Positions 7,671 through 16,478 of a stretch of 64,000 bases of DNA are shown here, piece by piece. The DNA lies in the NCBI GenBank assembly GCA_036381495.1, contig DASVCS010000034.1:50477-114476 (forward strand). The letters run 5' to 3'. The stretch's first letter is position 1. Each line of letters opens with the position of its first letter. The DNA comes from DASVCS01 sp036381495 (lineage in GTDB: Bacteria > Gemmatimonadota > Gemmatimonadetes > Longimicrobiales > RSA9). The notes under the pieces were generated by a model. It was not told the DNA's origin. It was given only the letters and a program-made list of their open reading frames with translations, and did no database searches. The position numbers were made by a program, and so were the translations under genes.

Positions 7671-8810
7671 TCACCGTTCGACCACTTCGAGGACGGTGAC
7701 GCGCGGGCCGCCCACCAGCCGGACGACCGCGTGCAGCTCGGCACGGATCGGCGCGCCGGGCAGCGAAGCCGTGGCGTGGACCTCGACGTCGCGCGGGCCG
7801 AACGCGATCCGCGGACCCAACGCGGCCAGCGCGCGCCGGGCCGCTGCGCGATCGTTCCGCGGGAGCGCATTGATCACATCGAAGATGGTGTTGAACGGCG
7901 CGCGCCGCCGCCGCTCGATGAGCGCCGTGGCCGCCGCCTGGCCGATCGCCGGGAGCGTGCGGAGCACCGGCGCCGTTGCGCTGTTCACGTTGATGCGCCC
8001 GTCTCCCGCGACGGTGAGGTATGGCGCGATCACGCGGAACACCGCAGGCGTGATGCCCGGCACGGCGCGCAACTCCGCAACGTCGTGGTATGGGCCGTCG
8101 ATCGGCAGCGGTCCCATCGACGAATCGCGCGCCGCGACGTCGCCCTCGGCCGTCGGTGCGCCGAAACCGCGCCGCACGCTCACACCCTGCCCCGCCCCCG
8201 CCAACAGCTCGCGCCGCCGGATGATCCGCCGCGCGAGCATCCGCGCCACGTCCTCCTGATAGCCGAGCGCGACGAACAACCGGACGAACTGGGTCGCATC
8301 CGCGAGGTTCAACTGGAGCCGAGCGCGCGCATCGCGCGTGACGGCCTGCACCACGACGCGGTCCACCCGGAACGCGGCCGGCGCGATCACCGGATCGCCG
8401 GCGGCGCTCATGGCGCGTGCCGCGCCGGGGCCGGCGAGTTGTGCGTCGAGCGCCGCGAGCTGCCGTGCGAGGCCGGCGCGTGCGGCCCATCGCGCCATGG
8501 CGGCCGAGCGGAAGTTCGCCGTCGCGAGGCGGTCTGCACGGGTCGAGGCGGTGAACCCGGCCGCGATGGCGCCGATCAGGACCAGCATCCAGAGCACGGC
8601 GAGGAGGGCGAACCCCGGGCGCCGGCCGGGGGTGGCGGCGGCCGGCGCGTCTACGCGACCGGCGGCGCGGCGTGCGCGTGCCACCGATGGCGCGGTCCGG
8701 CTTCCGCCGTCCGGGCCGGGGACCGAACCGGCGCCGGAGGAACCCTTCACCGCCGGTACTGCACGCCGCGGGGGTTCGCCGGTGAACGGATCGGCCGATT
8801 TCCGGCTCAT
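7671..8810 (-). CDS. gspK: Type II secretion minor pseudopilin GspK
   Basis: A 379-residue pseudopilin, thought to cap the pseudopilus tip with GspI and GspJ. A long basic Ala/Pro-rich leader precedes the prepilin segment GRRPGFALLAVLWMLVLIGAI, where the prepilin peptidase would cut after Gly. The large globular part and GRINVNSATAPVLRTLPAIG (helix-hairpin-helix-like region) are typical of GspK. The start overlaps the gspJ stop as ATGA. It is the last gene of the secretion operon. The leader, about 60 residues before the hydrophobic helix, is longer than usual. Confidence 0.85.
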   Translation of the reverse strand: MSRKSADPFTGEPPRRAVPAVKGSSGAGSVPGPDGGSRTAPSVARARRAAGRVDAPAAATPGRRPGFALLAVLWMLVLIGAIAAGFTASTRADRLATANFRSAAMARWAARAGLARQLAALDAQLAGPGAARAMSAAGDPVIAPAAFRVDRVVVQAVTRDARARLQLNLADATQFVRLFVALGYQEDVARMLARRIIRRRELLAGAGQGVSVRRGFGAPTAEGDVAARDSSMGPLPIDGPYHDVAELRAVPGITPAVFRVIAPYLTVAGDGRINVNSATAPVLRTLPAIGQAAATALIERRRRAPFNTIFDVINALPRNDRAAARRALAALGPRIAFGPRDVEVHATASLPGAPIRAELHAVVRLVGGPRVTVLEVVER

Positions 8811-9466
8811 TCGACTCTCCCGCCGACCGGTACCAACAGGGGGATCCGCCACGCGGGCGAGAGGAGCGGTCGCGCGGCCGTCCGCATGACGTCGCGCGGC
8901 GGCGGGAGCAGGCGGATCTCGACCGCAATGGGCAGCTCGTCGGCCGAGTCCCAGGCGAAGAGCCACTGTGGCCGGTCCTCGACGCGTGCGTAGTAGCGGA
9001 TTTCGAGACCGCCCGCGCCGGGTGCCAGCTCGAGGGTTTCGGCGCCTTCCGCCGCCCCGTTCCCGACCGGCGTGAGTTCGGCGAGCAGTCCCTGTCCGGG
9101 AGTGGTCGGATCCCGGTCGATCCGCAGGCGGACGCGGTGCGGCCCGGGATCGAGCGTCCCGCCGTCGCGGATCGTGAACGTCAACTCGTCGCGCGGCAGC
9201 CCGCCGCTCGTCCGGCTGAAGCCCGCGAAGATGGCGCTGTCGCCGTGCAACGTCGCCGCGCGCAGCCAGCCCTCGAGCGTGGCGCGAGCCGCGGCGGCCG
9301 CGAGTGCATCGACGTGCGCGGTCCGCGCGCGCCGTAGCGAATCCCCGGCCAGGCGCACCGCCGCGAGCGCCCCCGTCACGACGACTCCCGTGATGGCCAG
9401 CGCGACGACCAGTTCGATCAGGGTGAACCCTTCGCGCGGTCGCACCGGCCGGCGCCTCCGCTTCAC
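8807..9466 (-). CDS. gspJ: Type II secretion minor pseudopilin GspJ
   Basis: A 219-residue prepilin-like protein with the cleavage motif EGFTLIELVVALAITGVVV near the N terminus and a beta-rich C-terminal domain (IRYYARVEDRPQWLFAWDS). Size and place between GspI and GspK identify it as GspJ, which helps form the pseudopilus tip. It starts with GTG, giving a GTGA overlap with the gspI stop, and ends in an ATGA overlap with gspK, so translation is coupled on both sides. Confidence 0.85.
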   Translation of the reverse strand: MKRRRRPVRPREGFTLIELVVALAITGVVVTGALAAVRLAGDSLRRARTAHVDALAAAAARATLEGWLRAATLHGDSAIFAGFSRTSGGLPRDELTFTIRDGGTLDPGPHRVRLRIDRDPTTPGQGLLAELTPVGNGAAEGAETLELAPGAGGLEIRYYARVEDRPQWLFAWDSADELPIAVEIRLLPPPRDVMRTAARPLLSPAWRIPLLVPVGGRVE

Positions 9467-9900
9467 GGTCCGCTCCGCAGCGCGGCCGGCAGCGGGTCCG
9501 GCCGGTAGAACATGGTTTCGAGCGAGAACGCGCCGTCGTTCCAGGTGATCCGCACGGCGGCCCGGTACAGGTCGGCGTGGTCCGGCGCCGGGCGCACCAG
9601 AGCGCTCCAGCGGAAGTCATCGAAGGGCGCGGCGAAGGTCGCGGCGCGGATGGTGCCGTACGCGGCGAGCGAATCCCGGGGCAGGAGCGAGAGCTCGGTC
9701 AGTCGATGTTCCGCGAGCGCGACCGCCGTGAGGTGCCGGTCCAGGCCGGCCTCCGCGCGCAGCCCTCCGGCGAACGCCCCGAGCGACGCCGCGATCACCG
9801 TCCCGAGGAGCAGCAGCGCGACGAGCGCTTCGAGCAGCGCGAAGCCACGCTCAGCGGCGGATCCGCGCATCTCCGGTCCAATGATCCACGGAGACCTCAT
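9463..9900 (-). CDS. gspI: Type II secretion minor pseudopilin GspI
   Basis: A 145-residue prepilin-like protein with ERGFALLEALVALLLLGTV near the N terminus and a small globular domain. Leu replaces the usual Thr after FA, which is common in GspI. I chose ATG 9900 because GAGGA lies at good spacing; the ATG at 9870 has no suitable ribosome site. It overlaps the gspH end by 50 bases and the gspJ start by four (GTGA). Confidence 0.82.
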   Translation of the reverse strand: MRSPWIIGPEMRGSAAERGFALLEALVALLLLGTVIAASLGAFAGGLRAEAGLDRHLTAVALAEHRLTELSLLPRDSLAAYGTIRAATFAAPFDDFRWSALVRPAPDHADLYRAAVRITWNDGAFSLETMFYRPDPLPAALRSGP

Positions 9901-10396
9901 ACCGTTCCTCGCCGTTGCGGACGATGATGCTCCCGCCGCGCGCGCGCCGGAGCGGGTCGAACACCGTGGTCGCGCGCCCGACCACGTGCAGCGTCGCCCC
10001 GGGCGAGAGCACCAGGCGTCCCGTCCCGAGCGTTTCCGGTGCGCGGTCCAGCCATGGCGCCGTGGCGACGACGTATTCGCCCGTGGCTGCCGTGAAGCGC
10101 ACGGCGACGGCGACGCCGCGGTCGACCGCCGCGTTGCGCGCGGATTCGAGGACCGCCGCGATACGGCGCGCGGCTTCCGGCGCGGAATCCGGCGCCGGCG
10201 CGCGCAGGGCGGGCACGACGACCGCCGCCATCACGCCGAGCAGGAGGAGCACGACGACGAGTTCCGCCAGGGTGAACCCCGCCGGCCGGCGGGCGCGGCT
10301 CGGTCCGGATCCCCGTGAGCGGTGCCGGGTGCCCGCGGCCGGGAGCGCGGCGTCGCGGGGTTCGGCGGGGAACGCGTTCGCAGCGTGGCGGGTCAT
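9851..10396 (-). CDS. gspH: Type II secretion minor pseudopilin GspH
   Basis: A 181-residue prepilin-like protein. A basic leader of about 40 residues precedes AGFTLAELVVVLLLLGVMAAV, followed by a GspH-type domain (ARRIAAVLESARNAAVDRGVAVAVRF). The family member joins GspG to the tip complex of the pseudopilus. The start at 10396 forms an ATGA overlap with the stop of gspD; an upstream in-frame ATG at 10444 would overlap gspD much further and is less likely. Confidence 0.85.
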   Translation of the reverse strand: MTRHAANAFPAEPRDAALPAAGTRHRSRGSGPSRARRPAGFTLAELVVVLLLLGVMAAVVVPALRAPAPDSAPEAARRIAAVLESARNAAVDRGVAVAVRFTAATGEYVVATAPWLDRAPETLGTGRLVLSPGATLHVVGRATTVFDPLRRARGGSIIVRNGEERYEVSVDHWTGDARIRR

Positions 10397-12141
10397 GGCC
10401 GGTGCTCGATGGGTCGGGAATCGGCCGCGCGGGGGGATGTCCACTCTGGGGCGGCTCCGCGCCCTTGCCGTGGCGTCGCTGCCTCGAGGCGGGCGGCCGG
10501 CGCCGGCCGGCGGCGGATGGAATCCGGCTGCTGCCGCAGCGTGTCCGGCGGCGGCTGCCGCACCGTATCGGGCGGCAGCGGGATGCGCGTCGTGTCCGGC
10601 GTGAAGAGCGGGATCGGGTCCGGCAGGCGCTCGCCGAGCTCATCGGTGCTGTCGCGGAGCCGCCGCGTCGTCTCATCCATATCCGCATCCGTCCGGATCA
10701 CGTGCGGCGTAAGGATCAGGAACAGCTCCGTCCGTACCGTGCTGTTGTGCGTGGAACGGAACAGCGCGCCGAGGATCGGGATGTCCTTGAGGATCGGGAT
10801 GCCGTTCTCCGTGTGCTCGTCCTGCTGATCGATGAGGCCGCCGATCACGACGGTGTGTCCGTCCTGGACCAGGAGCTGTGTCTCTGCCTCGCGGGTGCTG
10901 ATCACCGGCGCGCCGAACTGCGTCTGCGTCGTCGCGGAGCTGACCTCCTGGAGGATGCTCAGGCTGATGTAGCCGTCCGGACTGATGGTCGGCCGGATCG
11001 TGAGCTGCGTCCCCACGTTGCGGTACTGGACGACCTGGTCGCGGACGGCCGCGTCGGTGGGCAGGGCGCGGAAGAGTTGGATGAACGGACGCTGGCTGCC
11101 GACCAGGATCCGGGCGTCCTGATTGTTCTGCGCCAGGATGACCGGGCGCGAGAGGATGGTCACGTCCGAGGAGGAGGCCAGCGCGTTGAGTGCGACGTCG
11201 GCGTCGATGGGACCGAGGTCGCCGACCCTTACCGTGAGAGGGCCACCGGCCGCGCCCGTCAGCGAGCCGCCGATCAGCGCGCCGCTCTCGGAGTCGCGCT
11301 GGTCGGGGACCTCGACACTGATCCCGAGGTCGGCGTTGTCGGTGCGTACGACCTCCGCGATCAGCACCTCGATGAGGACCTGGAGCGGGCGGGTGTCCAA
11401 CTGCTCGATGGCCGCGCGGATGGTCTCGTAGTCCTCCGCCGTCGCGCGGATCAGCAGCGAGTTGGCGCGCAGGTCCGGCACGATCTGTACGGCGCCGCGG
11501 AGTCCGGTCGAGACGCCGGGCTGGCCCTCGATCTCGCCCGCGCCGGCCGCGCCCGGGGCTGCGGGCGCCTCGGGGAGCATCGGCAGTGTCCGCTGCTGGC
11601 GCAGTTCCTCGGAGAGCGAGACCAGGCCGCCCCCCGCGCCGGCCCCGCCGATCCCCGTGCCGAACAGGGCACTCAGCGTCTCGGCCAGTTCGTCGGCGTG
11701 CGCGTGCTTCAGCGGGTACACGTACAGGCGCGGAGTCTCGCGCCTGCCCGCCCCCGGCACGGCCGCGCGCGGGCGTGTCGGCGCGGTCGGCCTCGTCTGC
11801 GCTTCGGCCGCGCCGCCGCTGATCCGGACGACGCCCCCCTCCTCGACCATCTCCAGGCCGTTCGATTCGACGAGGCTCTCGAGGTACTGGCGCACCACCT
11901 CCCGGGACACCGGCCCGGGCGTCCGCACCGTGACCTTCCGGTCGGGCAGGTTCCCGTAGATGATGTTCAGCCCGGCCAGCTCGGCGAGCGCGCCGATCAC
12001 GACCCGCAGGTCGGCCGCCTGGAAGTCGAGCACCACGCCCGCCTCGGTCCGGCGGATGCCCGTCGGCTCCTGCCCCGCGGCCGCGCCGGCCATGACCAGC
12101 AGGAGGGCCGCCGTGCCCCAACACGTCCACGCACGTCTCAT
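10393..12141 (-). CDS. gspD: Type II secretion secretin GspD
   Basis: A 582-residue secretin that forms the outer-membrane pore of the secretion system. A signal peptide ends at AAGQ. The N0 domain follows (VVLDFQAADLRVVIGALAELAG), then N1/N2-type modules (YVYPLKHAHADELAETLSALF; LLIRATAEDYETIRAAIEQLD), and the secretin core (RNVGTQLTIRPTISPDGYI; TVVIGGLIDQ; GIPILKDIPILGALF; ELFLILTPHVI). A proline-rich tail ends the protein. ATGA overlaps tie it to the GspC-like gene before and gspH after. It is shorter than many GspD proteins, consistent with a missing N-domain copy. Confidence 0.95.
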   Translation of the reverse strand: MRRAWTCWGTAALLLVMAGAAAGQEPTGIRRTEAGVVLDFQAADLRVVIGALAELAGLNIIYGNLPDRKVTVRTPGPVSREVVRQYLESLVESNGLEMVEEGGVVRISGGAAEAQTRPTAPTRPRAAVPGAGRRETPRLYVYPLKHAHADELAETLSALFGTGIGGAGAGGGLVSLSEELRQQRTLPMLPEAPAAPGAAGAGEIEGQPGVSTGLRGAVQIVPDLRANSLLIRATAEDYETIRAAIEQLDTRPLQVLIEVLIAEVVRTDNADLGISVEVPDQRDSESGALIGGSLTGAAGGPLTVRVGDLGPIDADVALNALASSSDVTILSRPVILAQNNQDARILVGSQRPFIQLFRALPTDAAVRDQVVQYRNVGTQLTIRPTISPDGYISLSILQEVSSATTQTQFGAPVISTREAETQLLVQDGHTVVIGGLIDQQDEHTENGIPILKDIPILGALFRSTHNSTVRTELFLILTPHVIRTDADMDETTRRLRDSTDELGERLPDPIPLFTPDTTRIPLPPDTVRQPPPDTLRQQPDSIRRRPAPAARLEAATPRQGRGAAPEWTSPRAADSRPIEHRP

Positions 12142-12659
12142 CGGTTCTGGTTCGCCTCGGTGGAGAGGTGGAGCACGAGTGTCGTGTCCGGACGCGTCAG
12201 CGTCGCCGTCCCCGGCGCGACGCCGACGAGCAGCATCCCTTCGAGCGTCTGGCCGACGCGGATCACCCGGGGCGGCGCACCGCGGATGGCGATCGCGGCC
12301 AGCCCGCTCCCGTCTTCGAAGGACGCGGTGCCGAGCAGTCGCAAGGCCGGCGGCGGGGCGACCCGCTCGCGCGCGGCCACGTCCACTCGCTCGCCGGGGA
12401 GGTGATACCGGTCGGGGGGCCGCCGGCGGTCGGCGCGGAACGGCGAGCGAGCGACGGCGGCCAGGATCCCGCTGTCCGACCCGACCGGCCGCGGCGCCGG
12501 GAGCGCCGGCAGTCCCACCGCCGCGCCGGGTGCGGCGGCCGGCGGCGGCGCGGCCAGACGAAGCGCACCGCGCGCGGCGGCCGCGAACACCGCGGCGGAC
12601 GCCACGATCCCCGCCAGGGCGAGTCGGTTGAGCGGTGTCCAGCCGCGCAGCCACCTCAT
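12138..12659 (-). CDS. gspC: Type II secretion GspC-like inner-membrane protein
   Basis: A 173-residue protein with a single N-terminal membrane helix (LNRLALAGIVASAAVFAAAA), an Ala/Pro linker and a small beta domain (LRLLGTASFEDGSGLAAIAI, VIRVGQTLEGMLLVGV) that matches the homology region by which GspC touches the secretin N0 domain. No PDZ domain is present, so it is the short type also seen as PilP-like proteins. It lies between the GspM-like and gspD genes, both with ATGA overlaps. Confidence 0.7.
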   Translation of the reverse strand: MRWLRGWTPLNRLALAGIVASAAVFAAAARGALRLAAPPPAAAPGAAVGLPALPAPRPVGSDSGILAAVARSPFRADRRRPPDRYHLPGERVDVAARERVAPPPALRLLGTASFEDGSGLAAIAIRGAPPRVIRVGQTLEGMLLVGVAPGTATLTRPDTTLVLHLSTEANQNR

Positions 12660-13279
12660 GGTGTCACCGTCCGTGCCACGATGGTGGCGTCCCCGGCCGG
12701 CGCATCGCCGAGGGCGTAGCCCCGCACCGTGAAGTCGATCCTGAGCACTTCCGGCTGGGAGAGCGCGAGCTGCGGGTCCGCCTGCGCCGCCTCGACGTGC
12801 AGTGATTCGACGCGGATCAGCTTGGCGCCCGAGCCCAATCGCCGCAGCAGCGTCAGGAGGCCTTCGAGATCCGTTTCCGCACGAACCCGGAGTCCGAGGC
12901 GGACCACGCCGCCGGCATCCTCGGCGGCGATCGGGTCGACCTGGACCAGGAGGACCCGACTCGCGCGGGCGTTTGCTTCGAGGTAGCGCGCCAGCGCGGC
13001 GCTGGCCGCGCCATCGTTGCCACCGCCGAACAGGCGCGGCGCCGCGGCCAGCAGCCGGGCGGCGCCCTCCTCGAACGCCTCCGGGTACGTCTCGGCCGAC
13101 GCCAGCAGCGCCAGCTCGCGGTCGAGCAGCGCCCGCTCCGCGGCCAGCCGGGCACGTGCATCGGTCACCGCGCGCAGGTACGGCGCCACGGCGAACGTCC
13201 AGAGAAGCGCCGGCACCAGGACCGCGGCGCCGGCGAAGAGCGCCCGGCGATCGCGCCGATCGAGGCTCGGCCGTCTCAT
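12656..13279 (-). CDS. gspM: Type II secretion GspM/PilO-like protein
   Basis: A 207-residue bitopic inner-membrane protein: a basic cytoplasmic start, one membrane helix (ALFAGAAVLVPALLWTFAVA), a coiled-coil stretch (ARARLAAERALLDRELALLASAE) and a ferredoxin-like periplasmic domain with DLEGLLTLLRRLGSGAKLIRV. This is the GspM/PilO plan; the protein pairs with GspL in the assembly platform. ATGA overlaps join it to the GspL gene before it and the GspC gene after it. Confidence 0.72.
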   Translation of the reverse strand: MRRPSLDRRDRRALFAGAAVLVPALLWTFAVAPYLRAVTDARARLAAERALLDRELALLASAETYPEAFEEGAARLLAAAPRLFGGGNDGAASAALARYLEANARASRVLLVQVDPIAAEDAGGVVRLGLRVRAETDLEGLLTLLRRLGSGAKLIRVESLHVEAAQADPQLALSQPEVLRIDFTVRGYALGDAPAGDATIVARTVTP

Positions 13280-14727
13280 GGCGTGTCCCTCCGCGCCAGC
13301 CGGCCGCCGGCCGCGCGCGTGCGCCCCTCGTCCTCCCGCGGCGCCTCGGTCCGCTCCGGCCGAACCCCCGCGTGCGCGGCCGGCGCCTCGAAGTCGAGCG
13401 TGATGGTGAAGCGCTCCCCCGCGCCGCGCTCGTTCAGCAGGACCGGCGCGGCGAGTGCGACGTCGCGGAACCACGGCGAGCCCTCGAGCGCCGGGACCAC
13501 GCTGGACGCGGACGCCGCCGACCCTTCGATGCGCAGGCGGCCACTGTCCGCGGCCAGCGACACCAGATACGCGGAGTCCGGCAGCGTGCGGGCGAGTTCC
13601 GCGAAGAGGCCGATCCAGTCCGTTCGCTCTGCATCGGCGTTGCCGATCGCTTCGAGGCGCGCGCGTACGTCTTCGACCGAGCGCTTGGCCGTGAACGCCT
13701 CCGCGACCGCCGCGGACAGGGCCCGCCGGCGCGCCTCGACTGCGGCCAGCTCGTCCCCCAGCCCACGGAGGTGCAGCGCGCCGGCCGCGACGAGCAGCCC
13801 CGCGGCGGCGGCCGCGAGCCGGACCGACCGCCCGCCCGCGCGGTGCCGGAGTTCCGCCTCGAGACCCGATGGCAGGAGCTGCGGCGGCGCGCCCGCCAGC
13901 AGCACGGCGCCGTACGCCGCGAGCGCCGCCGCATCCGGGAGCGCGACGCGCGCCGGGCGTGCGTCCGATGCCGCGCGCCCGGCCTCCTCTCCGCAGATCA
14001 CGACGCGATCCGGCACGGCGCCGTCCGCCGATGCGGCGCGCACTGCGGCATCCACCTCCTCCCCGAGCGGGGCGCTGCGCGGCTCGATGCGTCGCGGCGC
14101 GCCGCGCTCGAGAAGGAGCAACTCCGCGCACCCCGGCGAATCGGCGAGGATCGCCGTCCGCCCCCGGCGCACGCCCGGGACCAGCGTCCGGACCGCCTCG
14201 ACCAGCGCCGCGGATGCCGGCGTGATCCCCCCGATCCTGAATCCCGCGCCCGTGACCGCCGCCGTGATCCGCTCGACCGCGGCATCCGGCGCGCACCCGA
14301 CGAGGGCCAGGCGCCCCGGAATCGGTCGCACGCCGGTCAGCGCGGGGTCGACGCCCACCAGGAAGTAGCGCCGCGCGTTGCGCGCGACCAGCGCACTCAG
14401 CGCCCGCCCGCGCACGGGCGGCAGCCGCAGCACCTTGGCGTGCCCGAACGGGCGCAGCAGCGCGATGTCGAGCCGGCCGCCGGCCGCGCCCAACTCGCGA
14501 CGCAACTCGATCAGCGCCGCCGTCAGCCCCGGCCACCCGCGGTCCTCCTCCGGCGGCGCGAGGTCTCGCGCCAGAACCCGTCCGGGCCGGACTCCGCGCA
14601 GCGTGCGCCGCAACTGCACCGCGACCACGCGCTCCGGTCCGACCGCGAGCCCCAGGTGCAGCGTGCGCCGTCGCCATTGCCTCCGTGCGCTCCTGCGGCC
14701 CGCCGCGCGCGCCCGCTCCCGCCGCAT
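13276..14727 (-). CDS. gspL: Type II secretion GspL-like protein (PilM-PilN type fusion)
   Basis: A 483-residue protein. The N-terminal two thirds resemble the actin-like PilM/cytoplasmic GspL fold (LHLGLAVGPERVVAVQL; VVICGEEAGR; ALAAYGAVLLAG). A membrane helix follows near residues 315-335 (LAAAAAGLLVAAGALHL). The C-terminal part resembles PilN (DELAAVEARRRALSAAVAEAF; WIGLFAELARTLPDSAYLVSL; GRLRIEGSAASASSVVPALE). It would bind the GspE ATPase in the cytoplasm and GspM in the periplasm. ATG 14727 follows GAGG; GTG 14730 is directly adjacent. About 90 bases separate it from gspF, the longest gap inside the operon. Confidence 0.78.
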   Translation of the reverse strand: MRRERARAAGRRSARRQWRRRTLHLGLAVGPERVVAVQLRRTLRGVRPGRVLARDLAPPEEDRGWPGLTAALIELRRELGAAGGRLDIALLRPFGHAKVLRLPPVRGRALSALVARNARRYFLVGVDPALTGVRPIPGRLALVGCAPDAAVERITAAVTGAGFRIGGITPASAALVEAVRTLVPGVRRGRTAILADSPGCAELLLLERGAPRRIEPRSAPLGEEVDAAVRAASADGAVPDRVVICGEEAGRAASDARPARVALPDAAALAAYGAVLLAGAPPQLLPSGLEAELRHRAGGRSVRLAAAAAGLLVAAGALHLRGLGDELAAVEARRRALSAAVAEAFTAKRSVEDVRARLEAIGNADAERTDWIGLFAELARTLPDSAYLVSLAADSGRLRIEGSAASASSVVPALEGSPWFRDVALAAPVLLNERGAGERFTITLDFEAPAAHAGVRPERTEAPREDEGRTRAAGGRLARRDTP

Positions 14728-14820
14728 CACGGCCTCACTCCACGCGGATCCGCCGCGCGGGCCCCGGATCCGAGCCGGCGACCACGCCCGCGGTGTCGCG
14801 GGCTCCGGATGCCGCGCGCC

Positions 14821-16023
14821 TCAGAACGCATCGACCCTCACACCGTAGATCGCCTGGAGCAGCGCGAGCGCGACGAAGCCGATGATGCCGCCGAAGATCA
14901 GGATCATGGCCGGCTCCGCCAGGCGGACCAGCCGCTCGAGGTTGCGCTCGAGCTCCTGTTCCGCGCCCGCCGCGGCCCGATCGAGGAGCGCCGGCAGCCG
15001 GCCGCTCTCCTCACCCATCTCGACCATCTGGAGGAAGAGGAACGGGAACGCGCCACCGCGGCCGAGCGCCGCCGCCAGCCGGCCGCCGGCGCGGACCTCC
15101 TCACGCGCCCGCCGCAGCTCGGCGGCCACGGCCTCGTCGGCAAGGGTTTCCGCGCCGATGTCGAGCGCCGGGACGATCGGCAGCCCAGCCCCGAGGAGCG
15201 TCGCCAGGGCGCGACCCAGCCGTGCCGCGGCCGCGCGCTGGCGCAGCGCACCCACGATCGGGAGCCGGAGCAACACCGTGTCCGTGCGCCGGCGCCCGGC
15301 CGGCGTGCGGCGGTACGCCACGGCCAGCGCCGCGCACGTGATGCCGCCGACCAGCAGCGCGGGCCACCACGTCCCGACGAACGCCGCGATGGCCAGCAGC
15401 AGCGCCGTCGATCGCGGCACGGCGGCGCCGGCATCGCCCAGCAACGCGACGAAGCGAGGGAGCACGAAGCCCACGAGCACCACCAGCGCCGCGCCCCCGA
15501 CCACGGTCATGATCGCCGGGTACAGCATGGCCGACGTGAGCCGGCTACGCAGCGCCTGCTCCCGCTCGAGCTGCGCCGCCAGCCGCGCCAGCGCTTCCGC
15601 CAGGTGCCCGCCGCGCTCGCCCGCCCGCGCCATCCCCACGGCGATGCGCGGGAACATCCGCGGCCGTTCCGCCAGTGCATCGGCCAGGCGCGCGCCGCCC
15701 CGCACCGCCGCCCGCACCCCGGCGAACGACTCCGCCACATCCGCGCGCGCCGCCACGTGGACGACGGCGGCCAGCGCGCGATCGAGCGGAAAACCCGATT
15801 CCAGCAGCGTGGCCAGGTAGCGCACGGTCTCCGTCACGTCCGCGCGCCGGCTGCGGAACCCGCGGGAGCGTGGGCGCGCCGACGCCGCGGCGGGCGCGAT
15901 ATCGAGCGGATACAACCCGCGCACGCCGAGCGACCGTTCGAGCGCGAGCGGCGAGGCGGCCTCCTCGATGCCGCGCAGCAGCCGGCCGTCCGCCGTCGTC
16001 GCCCGGTAGCTGAAGCTCGGCAC
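14821..16023 (-). CDS. gspF: Type II secretion platform protein GspF
   Basis: A 400-residue inner-membrane platform protein with two copies of the GspF domain (LATLLESGFPLDRALAAV near residue 85, and LGRALATLLGAGLPIVPALD in the second half) and three membrane helices. The end, ILIFGGIIGFVALALLQAIY, is highly typical. I chose GTG 16023, which gives the usual start (VPSFSYRATTADGRLLRG) and has GGGAG seven bases upstream; it lies five bases after the gspG stop. Confidence 0.95.
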   Translation of the reverse strand: MPSFSYRATTADGRLLRGIEEAASPLALERSLGVRGLYPLDIAPAAASARPRSRGFRSRRADVTETVRYLATLLESGFPLDRALAAVVHVAARADVAESFAGVRAAVRGGARLADALAERPRMFPRIAVGMARAGERGGHLAEALARLAAQLEREQALRSRLTSAMLYPAIMTVVGGAALVVLVGFVLPRFVALLGDAGAAVPRSTALLLAIAAFVGTWWPALLVGGITCAALAVAYRRTPAGRRRTDTVLLRLPIVGALRQRAAAARLGRALATLLGAGLPIVPALDIGAETLADEAVAAELRRAREEVRAGGRLAAALGRGGAFPFLFLQMVEMGEESGRLPALLDRAAAGAEQELERNLERLVRLAEPAMILIFGGIIGFVALALLQAIYGVRVDAF

Positions 16024-16027
16024 GCGG

Positions 16028-16465
16028 CTACTCCCAGCTCCGGATGTCCGCGTCCTCGCCCTCTCCGCCCTCACGGCCATCCCGCCCGTAGCTGACCAGG
16101 TCGTAGCCCCAGGCGCTGTGCACCCCGGGACTGCGGTACAGGTACGGACGCCCCCACGGGTCCAGCGGCACCTCCTTGCGAAGGTACGGCCCACGCCAAT
16201 TGCGCGGCCGCGGCTCGCTGAGCGGCTCGCGCCGCAGCGCCTCGAGCCCCTGATCCGTCGCCGGATAGGTGTCGTTGTCCAACCGGTAGGCGTCCAGCGC
16301 CGCGCCGAGCAGCTCGATCTGCGACCGCGCCACCGCCTGCTTCGATCGGCCCACGTGCTGGAAGACGTTCGGCGCGACCAGCGTGGCCAGCACGCTGATC
16401 ACCACGATCACCACCAGGATCTCGATCAGCGTGAAGCCCGCGGACACCCGCGATCTCGAAGACAT
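16028..16465 (-). CDS. gspG: Type II secretion major pseudopilin GspG
   Basis: A 145-residue protein with the prepilin cleavage site AGFTLIEILVVIVVISVLATL, the helix region SKQAVARSQIELLGAALDAYRLDNDTYP and the C-terminal DPWGRPYLYRSPG. This is the standard GspG, which polymerises into the pseudopilus; the acidic DADIRSWE end may belong to its calcium site. AGGGAGG precedes the ATG. It follows gspE by 13 bases. Confidence 0.97.
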   Translation of the reverse strand: MSSRSRVSAGFTLIEILVVIVVISVLATLVAPNVFQHVGRSKQAVARSQIELLGAALDAYRLDNDTYPATDQGLEALRREPLSEPRPRNWRGPYLRKEVPLDPWGRPYLYRSPGVHSAWGYDLVSYGRDGREGGEGEDADIRSWE

Positions 16466-16478
16466 GCGCGACCTCCCT